Part shown: positions 1-7,907 of the stretch, one piece after another
Layout: every line of letters starts with the position of its first letter
Position numbering within the stretch: position 1 is the stretch's first letter
NCBI GenBank assembly: GCA_902490005.1
Contig: CABUCM010000014.1
Span: 1-56,490 of the forward strand
From: an uncultured Ruminiclostridium sp.
GTDB taxonomy: Bacteria; Bacillota; Clostridia; Oscillospirales; Acutalibacteraceae
Direction: 5' to 3'
DNA: 56,490 bases
Made by a program: the position numbers and the translations under genes
The notes under the pieces: generated by a model
Seen by the model: the letters and a program-made list of their open reading frames with translations, nothing else
What the model was told of the DNA's origin: nothing
Database searches by the model: none

Positions 1-51
1 TAGTGTGGTACAATAAGCCGAAAGGCTGACTTCAAAAAGGGCAGAGGAGTT

Positions 52-600
52 ATGGGAATGAAGTGTGAAGACGTAGAACGGATTTTGTTGAGCCGGGAGG
101 ATTTGGATGGGATTATCCAAAAGCTGGGGCAGCAGATCACCAAAGAGTATCAGGGGAAAAAACTGTTGATGGTTGGAATTTTAAAAGGCTGCTTTATGTT
201 TATGGCGGACCTGATGCGCTATATCGAGCTGCCCTGCCAAATGGATTTTATGATCTGTTCCAGTTATGGGGCGGGGACGGAATCCAGCGGCCAGGTTAAA
301 ATAGTGAAGGATTTGTCCATCCCCACTGAGGATTGCGATATCCTTATTGTGGAGGACATTATCGATAGCGGCAACACCTTGTGTTATGTGAAAAACCTGC
401 TGACAGAGCGGGGCTGCAAAAGCATTAAGCTGTGCACCCTGTTTGATAAGCCTTCCCGCCGGGAAGCGCCTGTCTACGCCGATTACATAGGCTATGAAAT
501 AGCCAATGAATTTATCGTGGGCTATGGGCTGGATTTCAACGAGCGTTACCGCAATTTGCCTTATGTGGGAATTTTGAAACCGGAGGCCTATCAAGTTTAA
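52..600 (+). CDS. hpt: hypoxanthine phosphoribosyltransferase
   Basis: Purine salvage enzyme that joins hypoxanthine (and usually guanine) to PRPP to give IMP/GMP in the cytoplasm. The 182-residue length is normal for the family. The PRPP-binding loop VEDIIDSGNTL lies at residues 100-110 and the flexible-loop region SSYGAGTESSG at about 70-80. The start at the ATG of position 52 follows a GAGGAG-type site; a second in-frame ATG at 58 is also possible. It is followed after 54 bases by ftsH, the hpt-ftsH order common in Firmicutes, where tilS often precedes it (outside the window). Function is secure; the exact start is less so. Confidence 0.95.
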   Translation: MGMKCEDVERILLSREDLDGIIQKLGQQITKEYQGKKLLMVGILKGCFMFMADLMRYIELPCQMDFMICSSYGAGTESSGQVKIVKDLSIPTEDCDILIVEDIIDSGNTLCYVKNLLTERGCKSIKLCTLFDKPSRREAPVYADYIGYEIANEFIVGYGLDFNERYRNLPYVGILKPEAYQV

Positions 601-654
601 TGGATAGAACAGCCTGATTTCGGCAATTTTAAAGGGTGAAGGAGTGGTTCCTCA

Positions 655-2589
655 TTGGAAAATAAAAAAAGCTGGCGCAGTTTGCTGCTGTATCTGGGTA
701 TTCCCATCGTCATTATCATCATTATTGTGGCGGTGATCGGAAACATCCCCCAGAAAAGCATGAAATATTCTGAAATATTAAATTATTTTGAAACCCAGCA
801 GGTAGCGGAATTCGATATGGATTTGGGCTCCGGCGCGATGACCATCGTCCTCAACGACGGAAATGAAAGCCAAAAGAAAGAGCCCACTAAGATTCAGTAT
901 TCGGTTCCCAGCGTGAATCTTCTGTATGAAGATATCAAGCCTTATATCGACGAGTATAACAAGGACCATCCCGACGCCAAGATGGTCTATAATTTCCAGC
1001 GTCCCAGGGATACCTCCTGGATCAGCACCATCGTGCCCCTTTTGATTATGTTTGTGGGCGTGGGTGTGCTGTATTGGTTCATGATGAAGAAATTCGCCGG
1101 CATGGGTATGGGCGGCGATTCCAAGCAGATGAATTTTGGCAAGGCCAAAATCAAGGATATGAACGACGAGAAGCGCAAGACCACCTTTGCGGATGTGGCC
1201 GGCGCCGACGAGGAGAAGGAAGAACTCAAGGAGATTGTGGAGTTCCTAAAGAACCCCAAACGCTTCAATGAGCTGGGCGCTAGAATCCCCAAAGGCGTTT
1301 TGCTGGTGGGCCCTCCCGGAACCGGTAAGACCCTGCTTGCCAGGGCGGTGGCCGGAGAAGCCGGCGTTCCCTTTTTCTCTATTTCCGGTTCTGATTTCGT
1401 GGAAATGTTCGTTGGCGTGGGCGCCTCCCGTGTGAGAGACCTGTTCGACCAAGCGAAGAAAAACTCTCCCTGCATCATCTTTATCGACGAGATCGACGCG
1501 GTAGGCCGTCAGCGCGGCGCCGGCTTAGGCGGCGGGCACGACGAGAGAGAGCAGACCCTGAACCAGCTGCTGGTGGAAATGGACGGCTTCGGCGCCAACG
1601 AGGGCGTCATCATGATCGCCGCCACCAACCGTCCCGATATCCTGGACCCCGCTTTGATGCGTCCCGGCCGTTTTGACCGCCAGGTTATGGTAGGCGCGCC
1701 GGATATCAAGGGCAGGGAAGAGATCCTGAAAGTCCACGCCAGGGGCAAGCCGTTGGCGCCGGATGTGAACCTGAAAACCATCGCCGCATCCACCGCCGGT
1801 TTTGTGGGCGCGGATTTGGAAAACCTGCTGAACGAAGCCGCCTTGCTGGCGGCCCGGAAAAACCTGAAGGCCATTACCCAGACGGAAATCGAGGAGGCCA
1901 CCATCAAGGTGGTGGTGGGCACCGAGAAGAAGTCCAGGGTGATGACGGAAAAGGAAAAGACCCTCACCGCTTACCATGAGGGCGGCCACGCGGTGGCCAC
2001 CTACTTCTGCGATACCCAGGACCCGGTACACCAGATTTCTATCATTCCCCGCGGCATGGCCGGCGGCTATACCATGAGCATCCCCACCGAGGACCGGAAT
2101 TACCGTTCCCGCAAGGAGATGGAGGAAAACATCGTTACCCTGTTGGGCGGCCGGGTTGCCGAGTCCCTGGTGCTGGGGGATATCTCCACCGGGGCTTCCA
2201 ACGACATTGAACGGGCCACCCAGATCGCCCGGGCGATGGTCACCAAATACGGCATGAGCGAGCGCCTTGGGCCGATCTGCTACGGTTCGGATAACAACGA
2301 GGTGTTTATCGGCAGGGATATGGGCCACATGAAGAACTATTCTGAAAAAATCGCCGCGGAAATCGATGAGGAAATTCAGAAGCTGGTGGGCCGTGGCTAT
2401 CAGAAAACGGAGCAGCTGTTAAGCGAGCATATGGATAAGCTCCATAAGGTAGCCCAGTTCCTGTTCGTCAATGAGAAGATGAGCGGCGCCGAATTCAAGG
2501 AATTGATGGAAGCTCCCGCCCCGGAAAAGCTGGAAGAGCCTGACCAGGACCAGACGGCGGAATCCCAGCCGGACGAGACAAAAGAATAA
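655..2589 (+). CDS. ftsH: ATP-dependent zinc metalloprotease FtsH
   Basis: Membrane-bound AAA+ protease that degrades misfolded membrane proteins and regulatory proteins. Two membrane segments flank an extracytoplasmic domain (about residues 10-30 and 120-142). Walker A GPPGTGKT is at residues 219-226, Walker B IIFIDEID follows, and the zinc-site HEGGH is at 441-445. At 644 residues it has the family length. The start is a TTG at 655 behind GAAGGAG; no ATG fits the conserved N-terminus. It is downstream of hpt in the same direction and probably co-transcribed. Confidence 0.97.
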   Translation: MENKKSWRSLLLYLGIPIVIIIIIVAVIGNIPQKSMKYSEILNYFETQQVAEFDMDLGSGAMTIVLNDGNESQKKEPTKIQYSVPSVNLLYEDIKPYIDEYNKDHPDAKMVYNFQRPRDTSWISTIVPLLIMFVGVGVLYWFMMKKFAGMGMGGDSKQMNFGKAKIKDMNDEKRKTTFADVAGADEEKEELKEIVEFLKNPKRFNELGARIPKGVLLVGPPGTGKTLLARAVAGEAGVPFFSISGSDFVEMFVGVGASRVRDLFDQAKKNSPCIIFIDEIDAVGRQRGAGLGGGHDEREQTLNQLLVEMDGFGANEGVIMIAATNRPDILDPALMRPGRFDRQVMVGAPDIKGREEILKVHARGKPLAPDVNLKTIAASTAGFVGADLENLLNEAALLAARKNLKAITQTEIEEATIKVVVGTEKKSRVMTEKEKTLTAYHEGGHAVATYFCDTQDPVHQISIIPRGMAGGYTMSIPTEDRNYRSRKEMEENIVTLLGGRVAESLVLGDISTGASNDIERATQIARAMVTKYGMSERLGPICYGSDNNEVFIGRDMGHMKNYSEKIAAEIDEEIQKLVGRGYQKTEQLLSEHMDKLHKVAQFLFVNEKMSGAEFKELMEAPAPEKLEEPDQDQTAESQPDETKE

Positions 2590-2601
2590 ACACAAAATCT
2601 T

Positions 2602-2683
2602 GGGGATGGAATGGTGTTTTCTTTCTACCCGCTGTGTCCAGCGGAAAATAGAGGGAAAATGCCAGCCATCCCCTTGCTTTTTT
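2602..2683 (+). terminator. branched terminator-like structure after ftsH
   Basis: GGGGATGG (2602-2609) can pair with CCATCCCC (2666-2673), which is followed by TTGCTTTTTT. The large loop contains a second hairpin CCGCT/AGCGG at 2629-2644. It sits directly after the ftsH stop codon, so it is probably the end of the hpt-ftsH transcript. Confidence 0.5.
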
Positions 2684-2692
2684 GGGTTTTGC

Positions 2693-2722
2693 TTGACAGC
2701 GGGGCCCAAAATAAGGTAATGT
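2693..2722 (+). promoter_or_regulatory. candidate promoter for the topoisomerase B gene
   Basis: A perfect -35 box TTGACA (2693-2698) is followed after 18 bases by TAATGT (2717-2722), a weak -10. It lies between the ftsH terminator and the next gene. Confidence 0.45.
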
Positions 2723-2786
2723 ATATTTTGTGTGAGATTTTGAAAGAATCCTTTTCAGAGGTTCGTTTGCATACAGGAGGGCGTTT

Positions 2787-4775
2787 ATGGCGAAGAAAAC
2801 AATGGAATACGGAAATGAGAGCATCTCGTCCCTAAAGGGCGCGGACCGCGTCCGGAAGCGTCCCGCGGTTATTTTTGGCTCCGACGGCGTCGAGGGCTGC
2901 CAGCATTCGATTTTTGAGATTCTGTCCAACTCCATCGACGAGGCGCGGGAAGGGTTCGGTAAAGAGATCGTGCTGACCCGGTTCGAGGACGGCTCCATCG
3001 AGGTGGAGGACCACGGAAGAGGCATTCCGGTGGACTATAATAAAAACGAGGAGCGGTATAACTGGGAACTGGTGTTCTGCGAGCTGTACGCCGGCGGAAA
3101 ATACAACAACGCCTCGGCGGAAAGCTACGAATATTCCCTGGGCCTCAACGGCCTGGGATTGTGCTCCACCCAGTACGCTTCCGAATATATGGATGTGGAT
3201 ATCCGCAGGGACGGGTTACGGTATACCCTCCATTTCGAGCATGGGGAAAACGTAGGCGGGCTTCATAAAGAGCCCTACGCCAAAAAGGATACCGGCTCCA
3301 AAATCAAATGGAAGCCGGATTTGCAGGTGTTCACCGATATCGACGTGCAGGTGGGCTATTTCCTGGATATGATAAAACGCCAGGCCATCGTCAACGCGGG
3401 CGTGAAGTTTGTGTTCCGCAATCAGGCGGGCCGCGGCTTTGAGGAAACCGTCTTTCTTTATCAGGATGGGATCACCGACCATGTCAGGGAATTGGCGGGG
3501 GAGGATGCCCTGACCCCGGTGCAAAGCTGGAAAGGGGAGAAAAAGGTCCGTGACCGGGCGGACAAGCCGGAATATAAATGCAAAATCAACGTGGCCTTGA
3601 CCTTCTCCAATAAAATCAGCGTAGCGGAGTATTACCACAACTCCAGCTGGCTGGAACACGGGGGCGCCCCGGAAAAAGCGGTGCGCAACGCCTTTGTTTA
3701 CCAGATCGACAGCTATTTGAAGCAGACGGGAAAATACAATAAAAACGAAAGCAAAATCACCTTTGCCGACGTGGAGGACTGTTTGGTGATCGTGATTTCC
3801 AGCTTTTCCAGCGTTACCTCTTATGAGAACCAGACCAAAAAGGCCATCACCAATAAGGGCATCCAGGACGCCATGGTGGAGATGCTCCGGCATCAGCTGG
3901 AGATTTATTTTATCGAGAATCCCCTGGACGCGGACAAAATCGCCGGCCAGGTGCTGATTAACAAGCGCAGCCGGGAGGACGCGGAGAAAACCAGGCTGAA
4001 CCTGAAAAAGAAGCTCACCAGCAATATGGACATCACCAGCCGGGTGGCAAAGTTTGTGGACTGCCGCAGCAAGGACGTGAACCGGCGGGAGCTGTTCATC
4101 GTGGAGGGGGACTCCGCCCTTGGCGCCTGCAAGCAGGCCCGAGATCCGGATTTTCAGGCCATCATCCCCATCCGGGGCAAGATCTTGAACTGCCTGAAGG
4201 CGGACTATGACAAGATCTTCAAAAACGACATTATCACGGACCTGATCAAGGTGCTGGGCTGCGGGGTGCAGGTGAAGAGCAAGGCCAACAAGGACCTGGC
4301 CTCCTTCGACCTGAACCAGCTTCGGTGGAGCAAGGTGATTTTGTGTACCGACGCCGATGTGGACGGTTTCCAGATCCGCACCCTGCTGCTGACCATGATC
4401 TACCGCCTGACCCCGGCCCTCATCGAGGCGGGAAAAGTGTTTATCGCGGAATCTCCTCTATATGAAATCACCTCTAAGTCCGATACGTATTTTGCCTATA
4501 CGGAGGCGGAAAAGCAGAAATATTTGGACCAATTGGAGGCGGAGGGCGGCAAATTTTCCATCCAGCGGTCCAAAGGGCTGGGCGAGAACGAACCGGATAT
4601 GATGAACCTGACCACCATGAACCCTGAGACCCGCCGGCTCATCAAGGTGATGCCCACGGATATGGAAAAAACCATCGAGATGTTTGACCTGCTGCTGGGG
4701 GACAACCTTAGCGGGCGAAAGGATTATATCGCGGAAAACGGGCATCTGTATTTGGATGTAGCGGACGTTTCCTGA
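2787..4775 (+). CDS. type IIA DNA topoisomerase, subunit B (GyrB/ParE-like, divergent)
   Basis: ATPase and Toprim subunit of an ATP-dependent type IIA topoisomerase, partner of the A subunit encoded downstream. Order: GHKL ATPase with NSIDEA near residue 50 and the ATP lid SLGLNGLG near 115-122 (usual SGGLHGVG); transducer domain; Toprim with VEGDSALG at 439-446 and TDADVDGFQ at 521-529; C-terminal QRSKGLGE. The metal-binding acidic residues are kept, but common neighbours differ (GDSALG for GDSAGG, DGFQIR for DGAHIR). The 662-residue length fits. It is more like a second, topoisomerase IV-type pair than the main gyrase, but the subtype cannot be fixed by eye. The ATG follows ACAGGAGG. Confidence 0.88.
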   Translation: MAKKTMEYGNESISSLKGADRVRKRPAVIFGSDGVEGCQHSIFEILSNSIDEAREGFGKEIVLTRFEDGSIEVEDHGRGIPVDYNKNEERYNWELVFCELYAGGKYNNASAESYEYSLGLNGLGLCSTQYASEYMDVDIRRDGLRYTLHFEHGENVGGLHKEPYAKKDTGSKIKWKPDLQVFTDIDVQVGYFLDMIKRQAIVNAGVKFVFRNQAGRGFEETVFLYQDGITDHVRELAGEDALTPVQSWKGEKKVRDRADKPEYKCKINVALTFSNKISVAEYYHNSSWLEHGGAPEKAVRNAFVYQIDSYLKQTGKYNKNESKITFADVEDCLVIVISSFSSVTSYENQTKKAITNKGIQDAMVEMLRHQLEIYFIENPLDADKIAGQVLINKRSREDAEKTRLNLKKKLTSNMDITSRVAKFVDCRSKDVNRRELFIVEGDSALGACKQARDPDFQAIIPIRGKILNCLKADYDKIFKNDIITDLIKVLGCGVQVKSKANKDLASFDLNQLRWSKVILCTDADVDGFQIRTLLLTMIYRLTPALIEAGKVFIAESPLYEITSKSDTYFAYTEAEKQKYLDQLEAEGGKFSIQRSKGLGENEPDMMNLTTMNPETRRLIKVMPTDMEKTIEMFDLLLGDNLSGRKDYIAENGHLYLDVADVS

Positions 4776-4906
4776 GCTTTGCCCCTTAGGGGTGCGGCTT
4801 TTTTTCCAATGGAAAGCGGGTCCTTTTCCCATGGCGTTTCGCTTTCCAACACATTTTTTAATCGGCATACCTTGCAGCGGTAAATTTTTTAGCGTCACGT
4901 TTTAGA

Positions 4907-7213
4907 ATGTTTTCAACGGACGCTTTTTCACCAGATGAAATCAGGAATGAGACTATAAGCGGAGATGATAACGTGGCTCCAAGAAAAAAGAAGCCCGCGC
5001 CCAGGCCCCTGCCCCAGACTCACGGAGTGATCGAGGGAGCCGGTTTGGTAGTGGAACAAGAAATCGACCATACCCTGGAAACCAATTACATGCCCTACGC
5101 CATGAGCGTGATTTTATCCCGGGCCCTGCCGGAGATCGATGGATTTAAGCCGTCTCACCGGAAATTGTTATACACAATGTATAAAATGGGGCTTTTAAAC
5201 TCTGGGAGAACTAAATCGGCTAATATCGTGGGCCAAACCATGAAATTGAATCCCCACGGCGAGGGGGCCATCTACGACACCATGGTGCGCCTGAGCCGGG
5301 GTTATGAGGCTCTGCTGCACCCCTTTGTGGACAGCAAGGGAAACTTCGGCAAATTTTATTCCAGGGATATGGCCTGGGCTGCCTCCCGTTATACCGAGGC
5401 CAAGCTGGACGCCATCGCCCAGGAGCTGTTCCGGGACATCGACAAGGACACCGTGGATTTTGTGGACAACTACGACAATACCATGAAGGAGCCGTCCTTG
5501 CTGCCGGCGTCCTTCCCCACGGTGCTGGTCAACGCCAACACCGGTATCGCCGTGGGTATGGCCAGCTCTATCTGCCCCTTTAATTTAAAAGAGGTGTGTG
5601 AAACCACCATCGGCCTGATGCGGGATCCGGATTTTGACATCATGTCCACCCTGCTGGCGCCGGATTTTCCCGGAGGAGGCCAAATTATCTGCGACAGGAA
5701 CGCATTGAAGCAGGTTTACGCCACGGGCCGGGGCGGCATTAAGGTGCGGGCCAGGTATTCCTATGACAAGTCCGCCAACTGCATCGACGTGACCAGTATC
5801 CCGCCTACCACCACCTGCGAGGCCATCATCGAAAAGATCATCGAGCTGGTAAAGCAGGGAAAGGCGAAGGAGATTGCGGATATCCGGGATGAAACCGGCT
5901 TAGACGGCTTGAAGATTACCATCGACCTGAAGCGGGGAATCGACCCGGAAAAGCTGATGCCCAAGCTTTTCCGCATGACGCCCCTGGAGGATACCTTCTC
6001 CTGCAACTTTAACGTACTGATCGCCGGCACACCCAGGGTGCTGGGGGTACGGGAGCTGTTAAACGAGTGGATCGCCTTCCGCATTGAGTGCGTCCGCCGC
6101 AGGACCTATTTCGATTTACAGAAAAAAAAGGACAAGCTGCACCTGCTCAAGGGCCTGAAACGGATTCTTTTGGATATCGACAAGGCGGTGAAGATCGTCC
6201 GGGAAACGGAAGAGGAATCCGAGGTGGTGCCCAACCTGATGATCGGGTTCGGCATCGACGAAATCCAGGCCGAGTTCGTGGCTGAAATTAAGCTGCGGCA
6301 TTTGAACCGGGAATATATTTTAAAGCGTACCCAGGAGACCGAGCAGCTGGAAGCGGAAATCGCGGAGCTGCAGGCCATTATGGACAGTAAAAGCAAGGTA
6401 AAGGGCATCATCGTCAGCGAGTTGAACGATGTCATTAAAAAATACGGAAAGCCCAGAAAGAGCATTCTGGTTTATCCTGACGAGATCCAGGAGTTTGAAC
6501 CGGAGGAGGACATCCCGGATTACCCGGTGACCCTGTTCTTCACCAAAGAGGGATATTTTAAAAAGATCACGCCCCAATCCCTGCGGATGAGCGGGGAACA
6601 GAAGCTGAAGGAAGGGGATTCCATCGTGCGGACGGTGGAAGCCACCAACAATACCGAGTTGCTGTTCTTCACCGACCGGTGCCAGGTTTATAAAACCAGG
6701 GCCAGCGAGTTCCCGGATACCAAGGCCAGCGTCCTGGGGGATTTTGTGGCCGCCAAGCTGGGCTTTGACGAAGGGGAAGCTGCCGCCGCCATGGTGGTAA
6801 CCACCGACTATAAGGGTTATCTGCTGTTTTTCTTTGAAAACGGAAAGCTGGCCAAGGTACCGCTGGAATCTTATGCCACCAAGACCAACCGCAGGCGGCT
6901 GGCCAACGCTTACTCGGATAAATCCCCCCTGTGCGCGGTTTATCATGTCCAGGAGGATCAGGAGTTCCTGTTGACCTCCACTTCCGGCAGAATGCTGTTG
7001 GTCCACACCGGGGCGGTGGCGGAAAAGGCCACCAGAAGCACCCAGGGTGTGGCGGTGATGACCCAGAAAAAGGGCCACCGGCTTCTCGGCGTGGAGCCCT
7101 TTGCCGAGGATATGCTGAAAAAGCCCGCCCGTTACCGCATGAAATCTCTTCCGGCTTTGGGGGCCATGCCCACGCCGGAGGAAACACAAGGAGAACAAAT
7201 AAAGTTTTCCTAA
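4907..7213 (+). CDS. type IIA DNA topoisomerase, subunit A (GyrA/ParC-like, divergent)
   Basis: DNA breakage-reunion subunit paired with the B subunit upstream. The catalytic tyrosine is in ASRYTEAKL (Y162 counted from the ATG at 4907). The quinolone-pocket helix reads NPHGEGAIYD (residues 115-124): where E. coli GyrA has Asp82-Ser83 this protein has Glu-Gly, while the acidic residue equivalent to Asp87 is present. The C-terminal third is a beta-pinwheel without a recognisable GyrA box QRRGGKG, which favours a topoisomerase IV-like role. The ATG at 4907 has no clear ribosome site; a GTG at 4973 (residue 23) lies 8 bases after GGAG and is the likelier start, giving 746 residues. Confidence 0.88.
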   Translation: MFSTDAFSPDEIRNETISGDDNVAPRKKKPAPRPLPQTHGVIEGAGLVVEQEIDHTLETNYMPYAMSVILSRALPEIDGFKPSHRKLLYTMYKMGLLNSGRTKSANIVGQTMKLNPHGEGAIYDTMVRLSRGYEALLHPFVDSKGNFGKFYSRDMAWAASRYTEAKLDAIAQELFRDIDKDTVDFVDNYDNTMKEPSLLPASFPTVLVNANTGIAVGMASSICPFNLKEVCETTIGLMRDPDFDIMSTLLAPDFPGGGQIICDRNALKQVYATGRGGIKVRARYSYDKSANCIDVTSIPPTTTCEAIIEKIIELVKQGKAKEIADIRDETGLDGLKITIDLKRGIDPEKLMPKLFRMTPLEDTFSCNFNVLIAGTPRVLGVRELLNEWIAFRIECVRRRTYFDLQKKKDKLHLLKGLKRILLDIDKAVKIVRETEEESEVVPNLMIGFGIDEIQAEFVAEIKLRHLNREYILKRTQETEQLEAEIAELQAIMDSKSKVKGIIVSELNDVIKKYGKPRKSILVYPDEIQEFEPEEDIPDYPVTLFFTKEGYFKKITPQSLRMSGEQKLKEGDSIVRTVEATNNTELLFFTDRCQVYKTRASEFPDTKASVLGDFVAAKLGFDEGEAAAAMVVTTDYKGYLLFFFENGKLAKVPLESYATKTNRRRLANAYSDKSPLCAVYHVQEDQEFLLTSTSGRMLLVHTGAVAEKATRSTQGVAVMTQKKGHRLLGVEPFAEDMLKKPARYRMKSLPALGAMPTPEETQGEQIKFS

Positions 7214-7303
7214 AACAACAAAACCGCTTTTTGGGTTGAACGGTTTGTATTGGCCTTCAATTTGATGTGCCGGCGGTAAAAAACAACAGCTTTTCTGCCG
7301 GCA

Positions 7304-7346
7304 ATAAAAAACCACGGGTCCGTCTGAGGGGCAGACAGATCCGTGG
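7304..7346 (-). terminator. intrinsic terminator facing the minus strand, with no annotated gene before it
   Basis: CCACGG...CCGTGG arms (7312-7317 and 7341-7346) with an inner GTCTG/CAGAC pair form a long imperfect hairpin. Only on the minus strand is it followed by a T run (complement of the A run 7306-7311). Both neighbours (topoisomerase A and secG) are on the plus strand, so the orientation is unexpected. Confidence 0.55.
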
Positions 7347-7472
7347 CGTTACTCCTAAAACGGCAAACGCGGTTCGCTTTAAGAGCTTGTTATTATTATT
7401 CCGGCATTGGGCGTGTTTATCCGCGAAATTCATATTTTTTTACGGGCACGTCCCAAAATTTAGAAATTGCTC

Positions 7473-7501
7473 TTGCAAAAAGGGATGGTTTGTGATATAT
7501 T
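7473..7501 (+). promoter_or_regulatory. secG promoter
   Basis: TTGCAA (7473-7478), 17-base spacer, TATATT (7496-7501), about 40 bases before the secG start. The remaining 260 bases between topoisomerase A and secG hold the minus-strand terminator and small inverted repeats but no convincing gene. Confidence 0.55.
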
Positions 7502-7542
7502 AATTTAGTATCAGTTTCAACGACTTTCGGAGGTGTTATTCC

Positions 7543-7800
7543 TTGTCAACGATTGAGTGGGTATTTGGCATTATTCTTGCCATTTTTGCCATTGCGATTA
7601 TCATTGTGGTGCTTCTGCAGGAGGGCCATCAGAAGGATTTGGGTACCGTAACCGGCGGCGCGGATACGTTTTTTGATAAAAACCAGGCCCGGTCCATTGA
7701 CTCGTTTTTGGCCCGGTGGACCAAAGTCATCGCAGTCGGCTTTTTCATTTTAGCGATCGTTATTAATGTCATCAGCTTTTTCACCACAAAGGCTGGCTAA
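7543..7800 (+). CDS. secG: preprotein translocase subunit SecG
   Basis: Small accessory subunit of the SecYEG protein-export channel. The 85 residues hold two membrane helices (about 4-23 and 62-81) joined by the conserved cytoplasmic loop LLQEGHQKDLGTVTGG. The start is a TTG at 7543, seven bases after GGAGGTG. It is followed by a terminator, so it has its own transcript ahead of rnr, an order often seen in Firmicutes (secG-rnr). Confidence 0.92.
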   Translation: MSTIEWVFGIILAIFAIAIIIVVLLQEGHQKDLGTVTGGADTFFDKNQARSIDSFLARWTKVIAVGFFILAIVINVISFFTTKAG

Positions 7801-7812
7801 GAAGAAGGAAAA

Positions 7813-7839
7813 CCCCGCAGTTGATGCGGGGCTTTTTTT
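7813..7839 (+). terminator. terminator after secG
   Basis: CCCCGCA (7813-7819) pairs with TGCGGGG (7825-7831), followed by a run of seven T. Confidence 0.85.
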
Positions 7840-7907
7840 ATGGCTTTCCAAAGGATAAAATCTCTGGGAACACGCAAAATATTTTTACCATGGATACAGG
7901 AGGAATT

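Noticed and set aside
6320..7315. Minus-strand open frame (331 codons) opposite topoisomerase subunit A, ending near the minus-strand terminator
   Set aside because: Antisense to conserved sequence and without a ribosome site; the terminator at 7304-7346 lies at its upstream end, not its downstream end.
7821..7907. Upstream extension of rnr by 29 codons
   Set aside because: It begins inside the secG terminator; the ATG at 7908 has AGGAGG and matches the family N-terminus.
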